From assembly GCA_034416335.1 (NCBI GenBank), contig DAOULV010000023.1, positions 1 to 64,000 of the forward strand: DNA of 64,000 nt, written 5' to 3'. The position numbers and the translations under genes are program-made. The notes beneath the pieces are model-generated. The model had not been told where the DNA came from. It did not search any database and saw nothing but the letters and a program-made list of their open reading frames with translations. Positions 17,179 to 24,737 of this stretch are shown one piece after another; the stretch's first letter is position 1, and every line of letters begins with the position of its first letter. The stretch comes from MGML01 sp034416335 (GTDB lineage Bacteria; Chloroflexota; Dehalococcoidia; Dehalococcoidales; UBA2162).

Positions 17179-17220
17179 CTCTTAATCAGACGGTTGGAGG
17201 TTCGAGTCCTCCGCGGCTCA
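17179..17220 (+). repeat. tRNA-Lys(CUU) 3'-half repeat, attachment-site copy 2
   Basis: Same 42-bp unit as at 13010-13051 with one mismatch (CAGACGG here, CAGCCGG there). It again begins at the anticodon loop and lacks a 5' tRNA half. It marks the right end of the second island; normal-composition backbone genes begin 44 bp later. The 200 bp to its left are AT-rich and hold no gene. Confidence 0.85.
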
Positions 17221-17263
17221 GCATGAAGCTGGTAAGCCTGGTTGAAAATATAAGGCGACTGGT

Positions 17264-17716
17264 TCAGGTAACATTCCCTATAAACGGGTTCTCGGCGCGT
17301 TTCTCTATTTGTAGACAAATCGATGTTTCGATTCTGATAATCCCGTCTATCTTACCTATCTCACTTTCCAGCAAGTTGTAAAGTTCTTCGGTCGAACTAA
17401 CCCACCAGACGGTCCTGACATTAAACAGTCCACTTGTTGCACCTACCCAGGCAGCATTCGGATATTTACTCAGCGCCTTCAGGACCGATTTTATTTTTTC
17501 GTGAGAAACCTCAAGTGAAATGAACGCCACGACGGGTAACCCGACTTTTTCAAGGTTTGGGACCGCTCTGATGTGTATTATCCCCTGCTCAAGCAGGTTT
17601 TTCATTCTGCGTCTTATCGTGGAAGAGCTGGTGTTTAGTTGCTTGGCTAGTGAGGTACTGTTGACATTAGCGTCGTGCATCAGTAGTTCTATTATTTGAG
17701 TATCCAGTAAATCCAT
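17264..17716 (-). CDS. Lrp/AsnC family transcriptional regulator
   Basis: A 150-residue protein beginning MDLLDTQIIELLMHDANVNS, with the Lrp helix-turn-helix (SLAKQLNTSSSTIRRRMKNL) at residues about 18-45, and a C-terminal RAM ligand-binding domain (VAFISLEVSHEKI, then VGATSGLFNV). Such proteins form octamers that sense amino acids or related metabolites. The ATG chosen has an AGAGG site upstream; nine more in-frame residues upstream lack one. It is the first backbone gene after the island and stands alone; its targets cannot be told from the sequence, and the region upstream of it (17717-17899) is short. Confidence 0.85.
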   Translation of the reverse strand: MDLLDTQIIELLMHDANVNSTSLAKQLNTSSSTIRRRMKNLLEQGIIHIRAVPNLEKVGLPVVAFISLEVSHEKIKSVLKALSKYPNAAWVGATSGLFNVRTVWWVSSTEELYNLLESEIGKIDGIIRIETSICLQIEKRAENPFIGNVT

Positions 17717-17899
17717 TGTAATACCTCTCAGGCAATTTAGCACAATATTTACGATTATACAAGCAATATAGTCAAATTACCTGACAATCCATCAATTATA
17801 AATCATGCCTGCGCGACATATGGGAACCCGACATCGAAAGCATTATTAGACCGGACCCAATTATATGTGTATAACCGGGGTCCTGTAGATATGCCGGGA

Positions 17900-19093
17900 C
17901 TAATATTTCGTACTCATCAGAACATGATAATGATTCGTTTCCGACAGGCAGCAGACATTCCCGAAGACATTTCCCATAAGCCGGTCGTATCGAAGGAACT
18001 TACCGGCCACCACAACCAGTCTTCCGTCAGGTTCCAGAATCTCCCGGGCGTGAACGACGAGGGGACCGGCAATATCGAATCTCTCAAAACCTGTATGAAA
18101 AGGCGGGTTGGTCAGGATAATATCATATCGTTTTCCGTTCAAACCGCTGAGGAGGTCGCTTACGATTACCTCCGCACCGGTGACATCATTCAAGATGATG
18201 TTTTCCCCGACAGACGCTGTCGACGGCAGGTCGACATCCGCAAGGTCGACGTGCCCCGCGCCTTTCCTGGCAGCGAGGAGACCGATAATTCCATATCCGC
18301 AGCCTAAATCAAGAACACTCGAACCCGGAGAGACATCCATTACCTCCAGAAGAAGCCTGGTCCCTTCATCGATTTCATCGTATGAAAAGACACCGGGCAG
18401 GCTTCGTAAGAGGAAAGTTTCCCCGCAAACTTCGGCTTGGAACTGGCGCCACGTTCCCGGTAAGATACCCGGTTCATCCGCCCAGCCGGTATCGCGTGGT
18501 ATTGGGTCTTCCTTAGCAGCCACGCTTACCCGTCCGCCTCTTTTATAGGCAAGTGTCACGGAGTTCCCGAACAGCGATTTCATATCCGAAACCGCCGATT
18601 TGATTCCTTCCCTATTAGCCCCTGCAAGGTATAAACGACCGCCGTTTTTTAAAGCCGAGAATGATTCTACCAGCCATCTCCTTGTGAATTCTCTCCCTCG
18701 CGGCAATACCATAACGACAATATCGAAAGAATCGGCATATACCGGCAGCACGGAGAGGTCCGGATGAATACGCGCATTGGATACGCCGTTTAACCTCAGG
18801 GTCCTTTCCGCCATCGCAAGTGCCACGGAGTTCGTATCCACCAGAAGAACGTCGGCGCCGGGAGCGGCGCGCGCCAGTGTCACACCAAGTGCGCCGTGAC
18901 CGCAGCCCAGCAGAAGAATCCGTGAACCGGCGGATACTTCAACCGTATCCGCCAGCAAAGCCACAGCCGGTGTAACGGTATTCCAATATGAAATACCCGG
19001 CTTGGAGATAAAACGGACGTTCTGGTTACGCAGGGTTACGGTAAATTCTCTGGTTTCATAGTATTCAAGATATGAAGGTGCTTTATTCGACAT
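17900..19093 (-). CDS. RsmC-like class I methyltransferase (two Rossmann domains)
   Basis: A 397-residue protein built from two methyltransferase-like halves. The first has ILLLGCGHGALGVTLA and lacks a catalytic NPP motif; the second has VLDLGCGYGIIGLLAA and LTNPPFHTG, the N6/N2-guanine methyltransferase signature. This duplicated layout is that of RsmC/RlmG-type enzymes, which methylate the exocyclic amine of a guanine in 16S or 23S rRNA. The N-terminal half would then be a substrate-binding pseudo-enzyme. ATG at codon 2 of a GTG-ATG pair was chosen. The exact rRNA target cannot be read from sequence. Confidence 0.8.
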   Translation of the reverse strand: MSNKAPSYLEYYETREFTVTLRNQNVRFISKPGISYWNTVTPAVALLADTVEVSAGSRILLLGCGHGALGVTLARAAPGADVLLVDTNSVALAMAERTLRLNGVSNARIHPDLSVLPVYADSFDIVVMVLPRGREFTRRWLVESFSALKNGGRLYLAGANREGIKSAVSDMKSLFGNSVTLAYKRGGRVSVAAKEDPIPRDTGWADEPGILPGTWRQFQAEVCGETFLLRSLPGVFSYDEIDEGTRLLLEVMDVSPGSSVLDLGCGYGIIGLLAARKGAGHVDLADVDLPSTASVGENIILNDVTGAEVIVSDLLSGLNGKRYDIILTNPPFHTGFERFDIAGPLVVHAREILEPDGRLVVVAGKFLRYDRLMGNVFGNVCCLSETNHYHVLMSTKY

Positions 19094-19241
19094 CACAAGT
19101 TTCCGGTACGTGGTGTAATTTCAGGAGGCGTGTCCTGGCTGAGAGTATAAACACTCTATTATTATAGGGTATATCCGCGAGCCGTCAATCATCCTCCTCG
19201 CGCCTGAAAGCAGCATGACCGTGTCTGAATGAAGTAAAAAT

Positions 19242-19271
19242 AAGAGAGGCGGCTTTTACGCTACCTCTCTT
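19242..19271 (-). terminator. Terminator after the HesB-like gene
   Basis: An 8-bp stem, AAGAGAGG/CCTCTCTT, with inner partial pairing (GC/GC) and, on the minus strand, a following ATTTTT. It lies 30 bp past the stop codon of the HesB-like selenoprotein gene. Confidence 0.7.
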
Positions 19272-19300
19272 TTATCCTTATCTGAGTCTATTAATAAAGT

Positions 19301-19585
19301 CTAACAGTTACCGTTCCCGCCTCTGAGTACGAAGCCTTCGGCGTCCGATCGTTTTACATAATCTATCACCGTCCCCTTTACGTAAGGCTGTATTGGTTCG
19401 GTGACAAGTACGTCGATACCGTTAACCTTTACCGGTAGTTCATCCTTATCCGGCTCATCCAGAGCCATCCCGATACTGGGACATCCTCATCCGATCCCCT
19501 GTATAAACAGCCTGAGGTGTTTCCCGGCGTTCTGATCAAGTATTTCCTGGATTTTATCCCTGGCCACATCAGTTATTTTTACCAT
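19301..19585 (-). CDS. HesB-like selenoprotein (IscA/HesB fold, UGA-encoded Sec33)
   Basis: Reading TGA at 19487-19489 as selenocysteine gives one 94-residue protein: MVKITDVARDKIQEILDQ, LRLFIQGIG-U-GCP, then SIGMALDEPDKDE, and a C-terminal GGNGNC. This is the HesB/IscA A-type carrier fold, and a HesB-like selenoprotein family with Sec at this G-x-G-U-G-x-P position is established in anaerobes. Sequence after the TGA keeps the family pattern to the C-terminus, so it is not decay. A 5-bp hairpin with a G in its loop lies 25 nt after the TGA, in the window expected for a bacterial SECIS. A strong GGAGGG site precedes the ATG and a terminator follows. Standard gene callers would miss it. Confidence 0.8.
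19452..19466 (-). promoter_or_regulatory. Candidate bacterial SECIS hairpin of the HesB-like gene
   Basis: On the minus strand GGCTC (19466-19462) pairs perfectly with GAGCC (19456-19452) around the loop TGGAT, which has G at position 2. The loop begins 25 nt after the UGA, within the range described for bacterial SECIS elements. A second weaker hairpin (TCCC/GGGA) sits closer to the UGA. Confidence 0.55.
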
Positions 19586-19650
19586 CCTCACAAACTCCCT
19601 CCAGTTTATAGGTATATTGTACAGTTGCCGGAATAAGGGTGTATGTGACG

Positions 19651-20403
19651 TTAGTCGCCGCCGCGGAATTTCCTGAGAGCCGATTCCGCTCCGTGTTTAA
19701 GGAATGCATCCGAATCATCTACGGTGTTAAGTGTAAAACCTTTTTCCTTCGCCCACTGTATGTTATCCGACAAAGCAAATATACCCGCAGGTTTCCCGGC
19801 TTTATCGGCAGCATCAAGGACCGTATCGAATGCCGCCAGGTATTCCGGATTATCCCAGTTCGGAGGGATGTTTCCGTAGCTGAGACAGAGATCGTTCGGC
19901 CCTATATAGCAGGCATCGATTCCATCGACGGCCAGAATTTCATCGATGTTCTTTACCGCATCTTTCGTTTCAATCTGGACAATAACCATTATTTCATTAT
20001 CTGCCGTTTGCATATAATCGGGATCCAGCATTTTCGCTCTTCTCGGGCCGTAGCCCCTCAGCCCGGCGGGTGGATATCTGCAGGCACGCACTGCGTACTC
20101 GGCTTCTTCCCTGTTATTCACCCACGGGACCAGAATACCGTGCGCGCCGATGTCCAGGATACGCTTGATAACAACCATATCATTCCACTGGGGACGGACT
20201 ATCGGAGTGCAGTCAGTGCCGTTCATCGCCTGCATCATCACCGTCATCGTTTCCAGACCGGTAACCGCATGTTCGCCGTCAATAAGCAGCCAGTCGAAGC
20301 CGATACGCGACAGCATCTCCGTTACATCGGGATGGGGCAGGGTAACGAAAGTCCCGATTACCTCATCACCTCGCTTGAGTTTTTCCTTAAGTACGTTTTT
20401 CAC
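19651..20403 (-). CDS. HpcH/HpaI aldolase family protein
   Basis: A 250-residue protein of the HpcH/HpaI class II aldolase/citrate-lyase family. Visible marks are DWLLIDGEHAVTGLETM near residue 40 (metal-binding Glu and catalytic His of the active site), PIVRPQWND, ILVPWVNNREEAEYAV, VIVQIETKDAVKNIDEI and YIGPNDLCLSYG. Members cleave or form 2-keto-3-deoxy acids such as 4-hydroxy-2-oxoheptanedioate, releasing pyruvate. The substrate here is unknown. It is divergent from the aldo/keto reductase gene on the other strand, with about 160 bp between them, and the two may share control. Confidence 0.85.
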   Translation of the reverse strand: MKNVLKEKLKRGDEVIGTFVTLPHPDVTEMLSRIGFDWLLIDGEHAVTGLETMTVMMQAMNGTDCTPIVRPQWNDMVVIKRILDIGAHGILVPWVNNREEAEYAVRACRYPPAGLRGYGPRRAKMLDPDYMQTADNEIMVIVQIETKDAVKNIDEILAVDGIDACYIGPNDLCLSYGNIPPNWDNPEYLAAFDTVLDAADKAGKPAGIFALSDNIQWAKEKGFTLNTVDDSDAFLKHGAESALRKFRGGD

Positions 20404-20562
20404 TTAATCGCTCCTGATATCTATTGCTTGAGACAGTATTTTACTTTGAACAAGTTACTCTCATCAGTATATAGAGAAGCGTCACTCAAATCAAAGAGCA
20501 TCTTTAATGGTGAGTAGGTTATAATAAATACTATTACATTTAGTGAAAGGGGTTGGTATTTA

Positions 20563-21495
20563 GTGGATAAAACTACTCTTGGCAGAACAGGATTGACGGT
20601 GACCAAAATGGGTCTGGGCTGCGGTGGTCCGAGCCGCGTCGGAAAAGGAACCGGAAAGGAAGAAGCCGAATCGATTAAGGTTGTCAGGACGGCCTGCGAA
20701 GCCGGAATCAACATAATCGATACCGCTGAAATCTACGGAACGGAGGAAATCGTGGGAAAAGCTGTCAGCGGTCTGGACCGCTCTTCACTGGTCCTCTGCA
20801 CCAAGAAGACGCCGACTGAAGGTCTTACCGGGGAACAGGTAAGGGAAAGCCTCGAAAACAGCCTGAGACGTCTTGGCACCGATTACGTTGACGTTTATTA
20901 TCTCCATGGAGTAAGGCTGAACCAGTATGAATATCTTTACAGTGAAATAGTACCTGTCCTCGAAGAACTCCGCGGAGAGGGAAAACTGCGCTTTATCGGA
21001 ATCTCAGAAATGTTTAATGCTGATACCCGTCATGAGATGCTGCAGCGTGCCCTGAAGGATGACGTCTGGGACGTAATGATGGTAGGGTTCAATATCCTCA
21101 ACCAGTGTGCCCGTGAATATGTATTCCCGGAAGCGAAGAGGAAGAATATCGGCATCACGATAATGTTCGCCGTCCGCCTGGCACTGAGCAGACCGGAGCG
21201 CCTGAAAGAGGTTATGACTGAACTCATCGAGAAAAAGCAGGTAGACCCTTCGGAGTTCGATGTTAATGACCCGCTTGGTTTTCTTGTCCACGAGGGAGGC
21301 GCGGTGAGTATTCCGGACGCCGCCTACCGTTTCTGCCATTATGAAGAAGGGCCCGACGTAATACTTTCAGGAACAGGTAATCCGGCCCATCTGGTGGCAA
21401 ATTTGGAGTCGTTCAATCGCCCACCGTTCCCCGAAGAAGATGCCGAGAAACTCAGGTATATATTCAGGAAAGTGGATTCCGTTACCAGCCAGTAG
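20563..21495 (+). CDS. Aldo/keto reductase
   Basis: A 310-residue NAD(P)H-dependent oxidoreductase with the TIM-barrel AKR signature: TVTKMGLGCGGPSRVG, then INIIDTAEIYG (catalytic Asp and Tyr), CTKKTPT (Lys) and DYVDVYYLHG (His), giving the D-Y-K-H tetrad. The start is GTG after an AAAGGGG-type ribosome site. The C-terminal half departs from common AKRs (ILSGTGNPAHLVANLESF retains the cofactor loop). It is followed after 24 bp by an FAD-dependent oxidoreductase, so the two probably form an operon for oxidation and reduction of a common small substrate. Confidence 0.85.
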   Translation: MDKTTLGRTGLTVTKMGLGCGGPSRVGKGTGKEEAESIKVVRTACEAGINIIDTAEIYGTEEIVGKAVSGLDRSSLVLCTKKTPTEGLTGEQVRESLENSLRRLGTDYVDVYYLHGVRLNQYEYLYSEIVPVLEELRGEGKLRFIGISEMFNADTRHEMLQRALKDDVWDVMMVGFNILNQCAREYVFPEAKRKNIGITIMFAVRLALSRPERLKEVMTELIEKKQVDPSEFDVNDPLGFLVHEGGAVSIPDAAYRFCHYEEGPDVILSGTGNPAHLVANLESFNRPPFPEEDAEKLRYIFRKVDSVTSQ

Positions 21496-21519
21496 CAACA
21501 TTTTGCAGCAGAGTCAGAT

Positions 21520-22869
21520 ATGAAAACGATACGCGAAGAAGCCAGAGAAATAAAGGTTTTCAGCGAGACCGAGGTCGTAGTTGTCGGTGGTGGTCCCGCC
21601 GGCATTGCCGCGGCGGTAGCTTCGGCACGGACCGGTGCCAGGACTACTCTCGTCGAGAGATACGGCCATCTTGGCGGTATGTCCACCGGCGGCCTGGTTA
21701 TCCTTATTCCGTTTATGAGCAGCGGGACAAGCGAAAGACAGATAGCCGGAATTTGCCAGGAAATAATCGACCGGCTGGACGCCATCGGCGGTGCGGTACA
21801 CCCCGCTGACGAAGAAGTGGGAGCGACCGACGAAAAAACCCTCCGGTACTGGAGAAGGCGGGGCACCTTTTCGATGGCACCGGGCGATTCGGTCAGGTAC
21901 GGCGCCCTGGTAGATCCGGAGAAACTCAAGCGCGTTCTGAATGATATGGTCGAGGAAGCCGGTGTAAAGCTGCTGCTTCATTCGTGGGGAAGCAGAGCCG
22001 TGGTGGAAGATGAAGCTGTAAAAGGCGTTATCTTCGAAAGTAAATCGGGACGGCAGACGGTACTGGCACGGGTCACGATAGATACTACTGGCGACGGCGA
22101 TATTTTCGCTTCCGCCGGAGCGGAATTCGACGGCACTATCGACCGCAGCCTGAGGTCCTCGAACCTTGCCCTGGTATGGCGTATAGCCAACGTGGACAGC
22201 GAGAGATATCTGGACTTCCAGGAGCAGGAACGGGAAAAACACAGCGCATTAATGAAAGAGTTGACCGCAAAAGGCGGTTTTAATACCTACTGGAGAAGCG
22301 CTCACGACGATATTCTGTGGTGCAACAACTGGTTTTCGGACCTGAGTGCTATCGACGTGGAAGACCTGACGTACGTCGAAATCAGCGCCCGTAAAGCGAT
22401 GCTGACATCGCACAAATTCCTCAGGGAACGGGTGCCCGGTTTCGAGAACAGCTTTATCATGGACACGGCTTCACAGACGGGGACGCGCGGGAGCCGCCGG
22501 CTTATCGGCGAATACATCGTCTCCTGGGATGACGTAATCTCGGGGACGGTTCATCCTGACTCGATAGCCCTGCTGCCGCACCTGCATCACAACCCTGAAA
22601 AAGGCTATCCTCTGGTAACGATGCCTTATCGGGCGCTGGTGCCGCGGAAAATCGAGAACCTGCTGGCAGCCGGACGGTGCTTCTCGTCGGATCCCGCAGC
22701 CAACAACGTGCTTAACTGGATCCAGCAGTGTATTCCTATGGGACAGGCGGCAGGTACCGCCGCCGCCCTGGCGGCCAAATCCGGAGTCACTCCCGGGAAG
22801 GTAGATGTACCGACCTTACAGGCAAACCTTAAAAAGCAGGGGGTAATTTTACCGGAAGGGATTTATTAG
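21520..22869 (+). CDS. FAD-dependent oxidoreductase
   Basis: A 449-residue flavoprotein of the FAD_oxidored type. The dinucleotide-binding motif VVVVGGGPAGIAAAVASART lies at residues about 17-36, followed by TTLVERYGHLGGMSTGGL, the strand that binds the adenosine ribose. A middle block VTIDTTGDGDIFASAGAEF and the C-terminal NLLAAGRCFSSDPAANN with IQQCIPMGQAAG are typical of the family. There is no signal peptide. It follows the aldo/keto reductase. Family members are widespread in anaerobes and their substrates are mostly unknown; the alternative reading, a ketoacyl or succinate-type dehydrogenase, lacks the expected His-Arg pair. Confidence 0.8.
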   Translation: MKTIREEAREIKVFSETEVVVVGGGPAGIAAAVASARTGARTTLVERYGHLGGMSTGGLVILIPFMSSGTSERQIAGICQEIIDRLDAIGGAVHPADEEVGATDEKTLRYWRRRGTFSMAPGDSVRYGALVDPEKLKRVLNDMVEEAGVKLLLHSWGSRAVVEDEAVKGVIFESKSGRQTVLARVTIDTTGDGDIFASAGAEFDGTIDRSLRSSNLALVWRIANVDSERYLDFQEQEREKHSALMKELTAKGGFNTYWRSAHDDILWCNNWFSDLSAIDVEDLTYVEISARKAMLTSHKFLRERVPGFENSFIMDTASQTGTRGSRRLIGEYIVSWDDVISGTVHPDSIALLPHLHHNPEKGYPLVTMPYRALVPRKIENLLAAGRCFSSDPAANNVLNWIQQCIPMGQAAGTAAALAAKSGVTPGKVDVPTLQANLKKQGVILPEGIY

Positions 22870-22876
22870 CTTTCTG

Positions 22877-22926
22877 GATTGTTTGAAAGAAAGCTGATTC
22901 TTACTTGCTTTTCCTTTCAAACAATC
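22877..22926. repeat. 13-bp inverted repeat between convergent genes
   Basis: GATTGTTTGAAAG (22877-22889) and its exact complement CTTTCAAACAATC (22914-22926) enclose 24 bp. The right arm overlaps the last codons and stop of the minus-strand gene. No long T run follows on either strand, so it may be a weak bidirectional terminator or the edge of the inserted cassette. Confidence 0.6.
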
Positions 22927-23288
22927 TTACTACCCTGTTCCCGAAGGTATTTTTCGACGAACGAATTCAATGTGCCGTCAGGATAAATGACCCGGTTACT
23001 CATGAGAGGCTTAATCTTACTCTCCAGAGCTGCCACAGAGAGAGAAGTTCCGACTTTCTCCTTAAGGTCTTTTAAATCATACTCGGTATTTTCCCATAAC
23101 CATACCCAGGACTCGACCTCTGATTCACCAGGAGTACCTTTGAGTCTCTTTACAGGCTTAGTATCCAGACTTGTCCAAGCAATCGATATCTTTATCAGGT
23201 CTGGCTCATCTTTGAGAAATAAAACGATTTCCGGCTTCTCATTCTGTTTGAACCAGTTCAGTTTCTCAGTGTATAAATCTTCAGTCAT
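22917..23288 (-). CDS. Small partner protein of the SPL-like radical SAM enzyme
   Basis: Not a family I can name. The 123-residue protein (MTEDLYTEKLNWFKQNEKPE, IVLFL, IAWTSLD, GTPGESEVESWVWLWEN, NRVIYPDGTLNSF) is the intact paralogue of the TGA-interrupted gene at 13351-13752. Both lie just after a radical SAM operon on the same strand. Its C-terminal part has a helix-turn-helix-like spacing (LKEKVGTSLSVAALESKIK), so it could bind DNA. The Met at residue 5 of the longest frame was chosen; a GTG directly after the upstream stop codon is the alternative. Its repeated pairing with SPL-like genes implies a shared process. Confidence 0.65.
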   Translation of the reverse strand: MTEDLYTEKLNWFKQNEKPEIVLFLKDEPDLIKISIAWTSLDTKPVKRLKGTPGESEVESWVWLWENTEYDLKDLKEKVGTSLSVAALESKIKPLMSNRVIYPDGTLNSFVEKYLREQGSKIV

Positions 23289-23300
23289 TTCCTGATACAC

Positions 23301-24479
23301 TTATAATACGCAATTACATAGACCCAGGTTTTTCTCAATTCCCAATTTTGACCATAGCTGATGTTCCTCCAGACAGAGTGCAACCTCAAGGTCAGGACAT
23401 ATTTTTCGTGCCGCCTGGATAATAGTGGAGTATATCCTTTCTCTCAATTCTGGAGAATATCGGGCTCTACCATCCCCCGATTTTCTCAAAGTATTGTTAA
23501 TATGATCCGATATGGAGTTATGCAAGCCTAACTTATGCTCCATAAGTTTACGCGCACCTTGATAAATACATATACCACCAAGAGTAAGTCGCTGAACGGG
23601 AATCTCTTTTAGGAGTCGAACCGTAAATGCAGTATATTTTTCTTCCCATCCATCAACAGGAATAACAGGCATCATAACTACACGGACCGGGTAACCGGCA
23701 GAAGCCACACTACGCATGGCTTCAAGGCGTTCCTCTATTCCAGGAACATTCTCTTCGTACATTTCACATACTTCGGGTGGGTTAACACTCCAGGACAGAA
23801 TCGTGTTCCCATGGTGTTTAGTATCCAATAATCTATTAACGTTGGTACTTTTAGTTAAGAGTATCAATCGAGCCTGGGGATGTTCCGCAAAAAAAGGAAC
23901 CAAGATACTTGAATAAGCCGTCAGGGAATCAAGAGCTAAAGGGTCTTGGAGCTTGCCGATATAAAATGGAGTGGGTTTTCCTATATTACAAGCGGTATTG
24001 TTTATTGTATTAATCATCTCTGGAAGGTTTACGTATATCTTAACTGTAGGAGAAAATCTGACGCCCTGAGTCCCAGCGAGGTAACAGTATTTGCAACCGA
24101 ACGGGCAAAAACCATACGGAGAAAAATGCCAGTAGTTCGGGCAGGTATTCCCTTCTTCCCGGCTAAACCGGACGGCGCTCTTAAGTTCTCCGAAAACAAG
24201 TGTCTTTTTACCTGCCTGATGTAAAGCAAGAGTTTCTCTCTCATCCAGAATTATCCGGTTATGAGGGGTGTCAGGACATTTTACTGTTTCAGTTCCTGGA
24301 TAAAGGCTGCATATGCGTTCTACAAATCTGTGGCGTTCCGGTGTAGAGACGCTTCCCCTGGCCAGAAAAATCCTAGATATTTCCAGGTGTTCAGGACGAG
24401 TCGGCTGATAATCAATCGGTAGACCGATTCTTTGTTGCGTATTATCAAACAAACCAAGTTGTCTAGATTTTCCACCCAT
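23301..24479 (-). CDS. Radical SAM protein, spore photoproduct lyase-like
   Basis: A 392-residue radical SAM protein. FSPYGFCPFGCKYCYLAG at about residue 120 gives the C-x3-C-x2-C cluster site; FYIGKLQDPLALDSL, LILLTKSTNVNRLL, LSWSVNPPEVCEMYEE and VRVVMMPVIPVDGW follow, as in SPL-family enzymes and their bacterial relatives. The N-terminal 110 residues are a family-specific extension. The start was placed at the Met preceded by GAGGA at 5 bp; the frame is open 15 codons further upstream. It forms a pair with the small gene downstream and is divergent from the AOR gene. A role in DNA photoproduct repair or another radical reaction on nucleic acid is an inference. Confidence 0.75.
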   Translation of the reverse strand: MGGKSRQLGLFDNTQQRIGLPIDYQPTRPEHLEISRIFLARGSVSTPERHRFVERICSLYPGTETVKCPDTPHNRIILDERETLALHQAGKKTLVFGELKSAVRFSREEGNTCPNYWHFSPYGFCPFGCKYCYLAGTQGVRFSPTVKIYVNLPEMINTINNTACNIGKPTPFYIGKLQDPLALDSLTAYSSILVPFFAEHPQARLILLTKSTNVNRLLDTKHHGNTILSWSVNPPEVCEMYEENVPGIEERLEAMRSVASAGYPVRVVMMPVIPVDGWEEKYTAFTVRLLKEIPVQRLTLGGICIYQGARKLMEHKLGLHNSISDHINNTLRKSGDGRARYSPELRERIYSTIIQAARKICPDLEVALCLEEHQLWSKLGIEKNLGLCNCVL

Positions 24480-24737
24480 CCGTTTCCTCATTATTAACTG
24501 GTAATATGAATCGCTTTCTTTCAACGAATTTTATATCCACCACAGGTAACCGCCTTATAGGAACAGTTTACTCTCACTGAAATTTAATGGTATTACATTT
24601 ATATACGAACATATGTACTACTTACTGATTTTATCATCAGAACGCTAGAGGAGCAAGACTATTGTGCTATAATAGTGCCGGTTTTATCAGGACTACCACA
24701 ATGAAGGAATTACATCCAGTGCCGAAAGGAGAGAACA

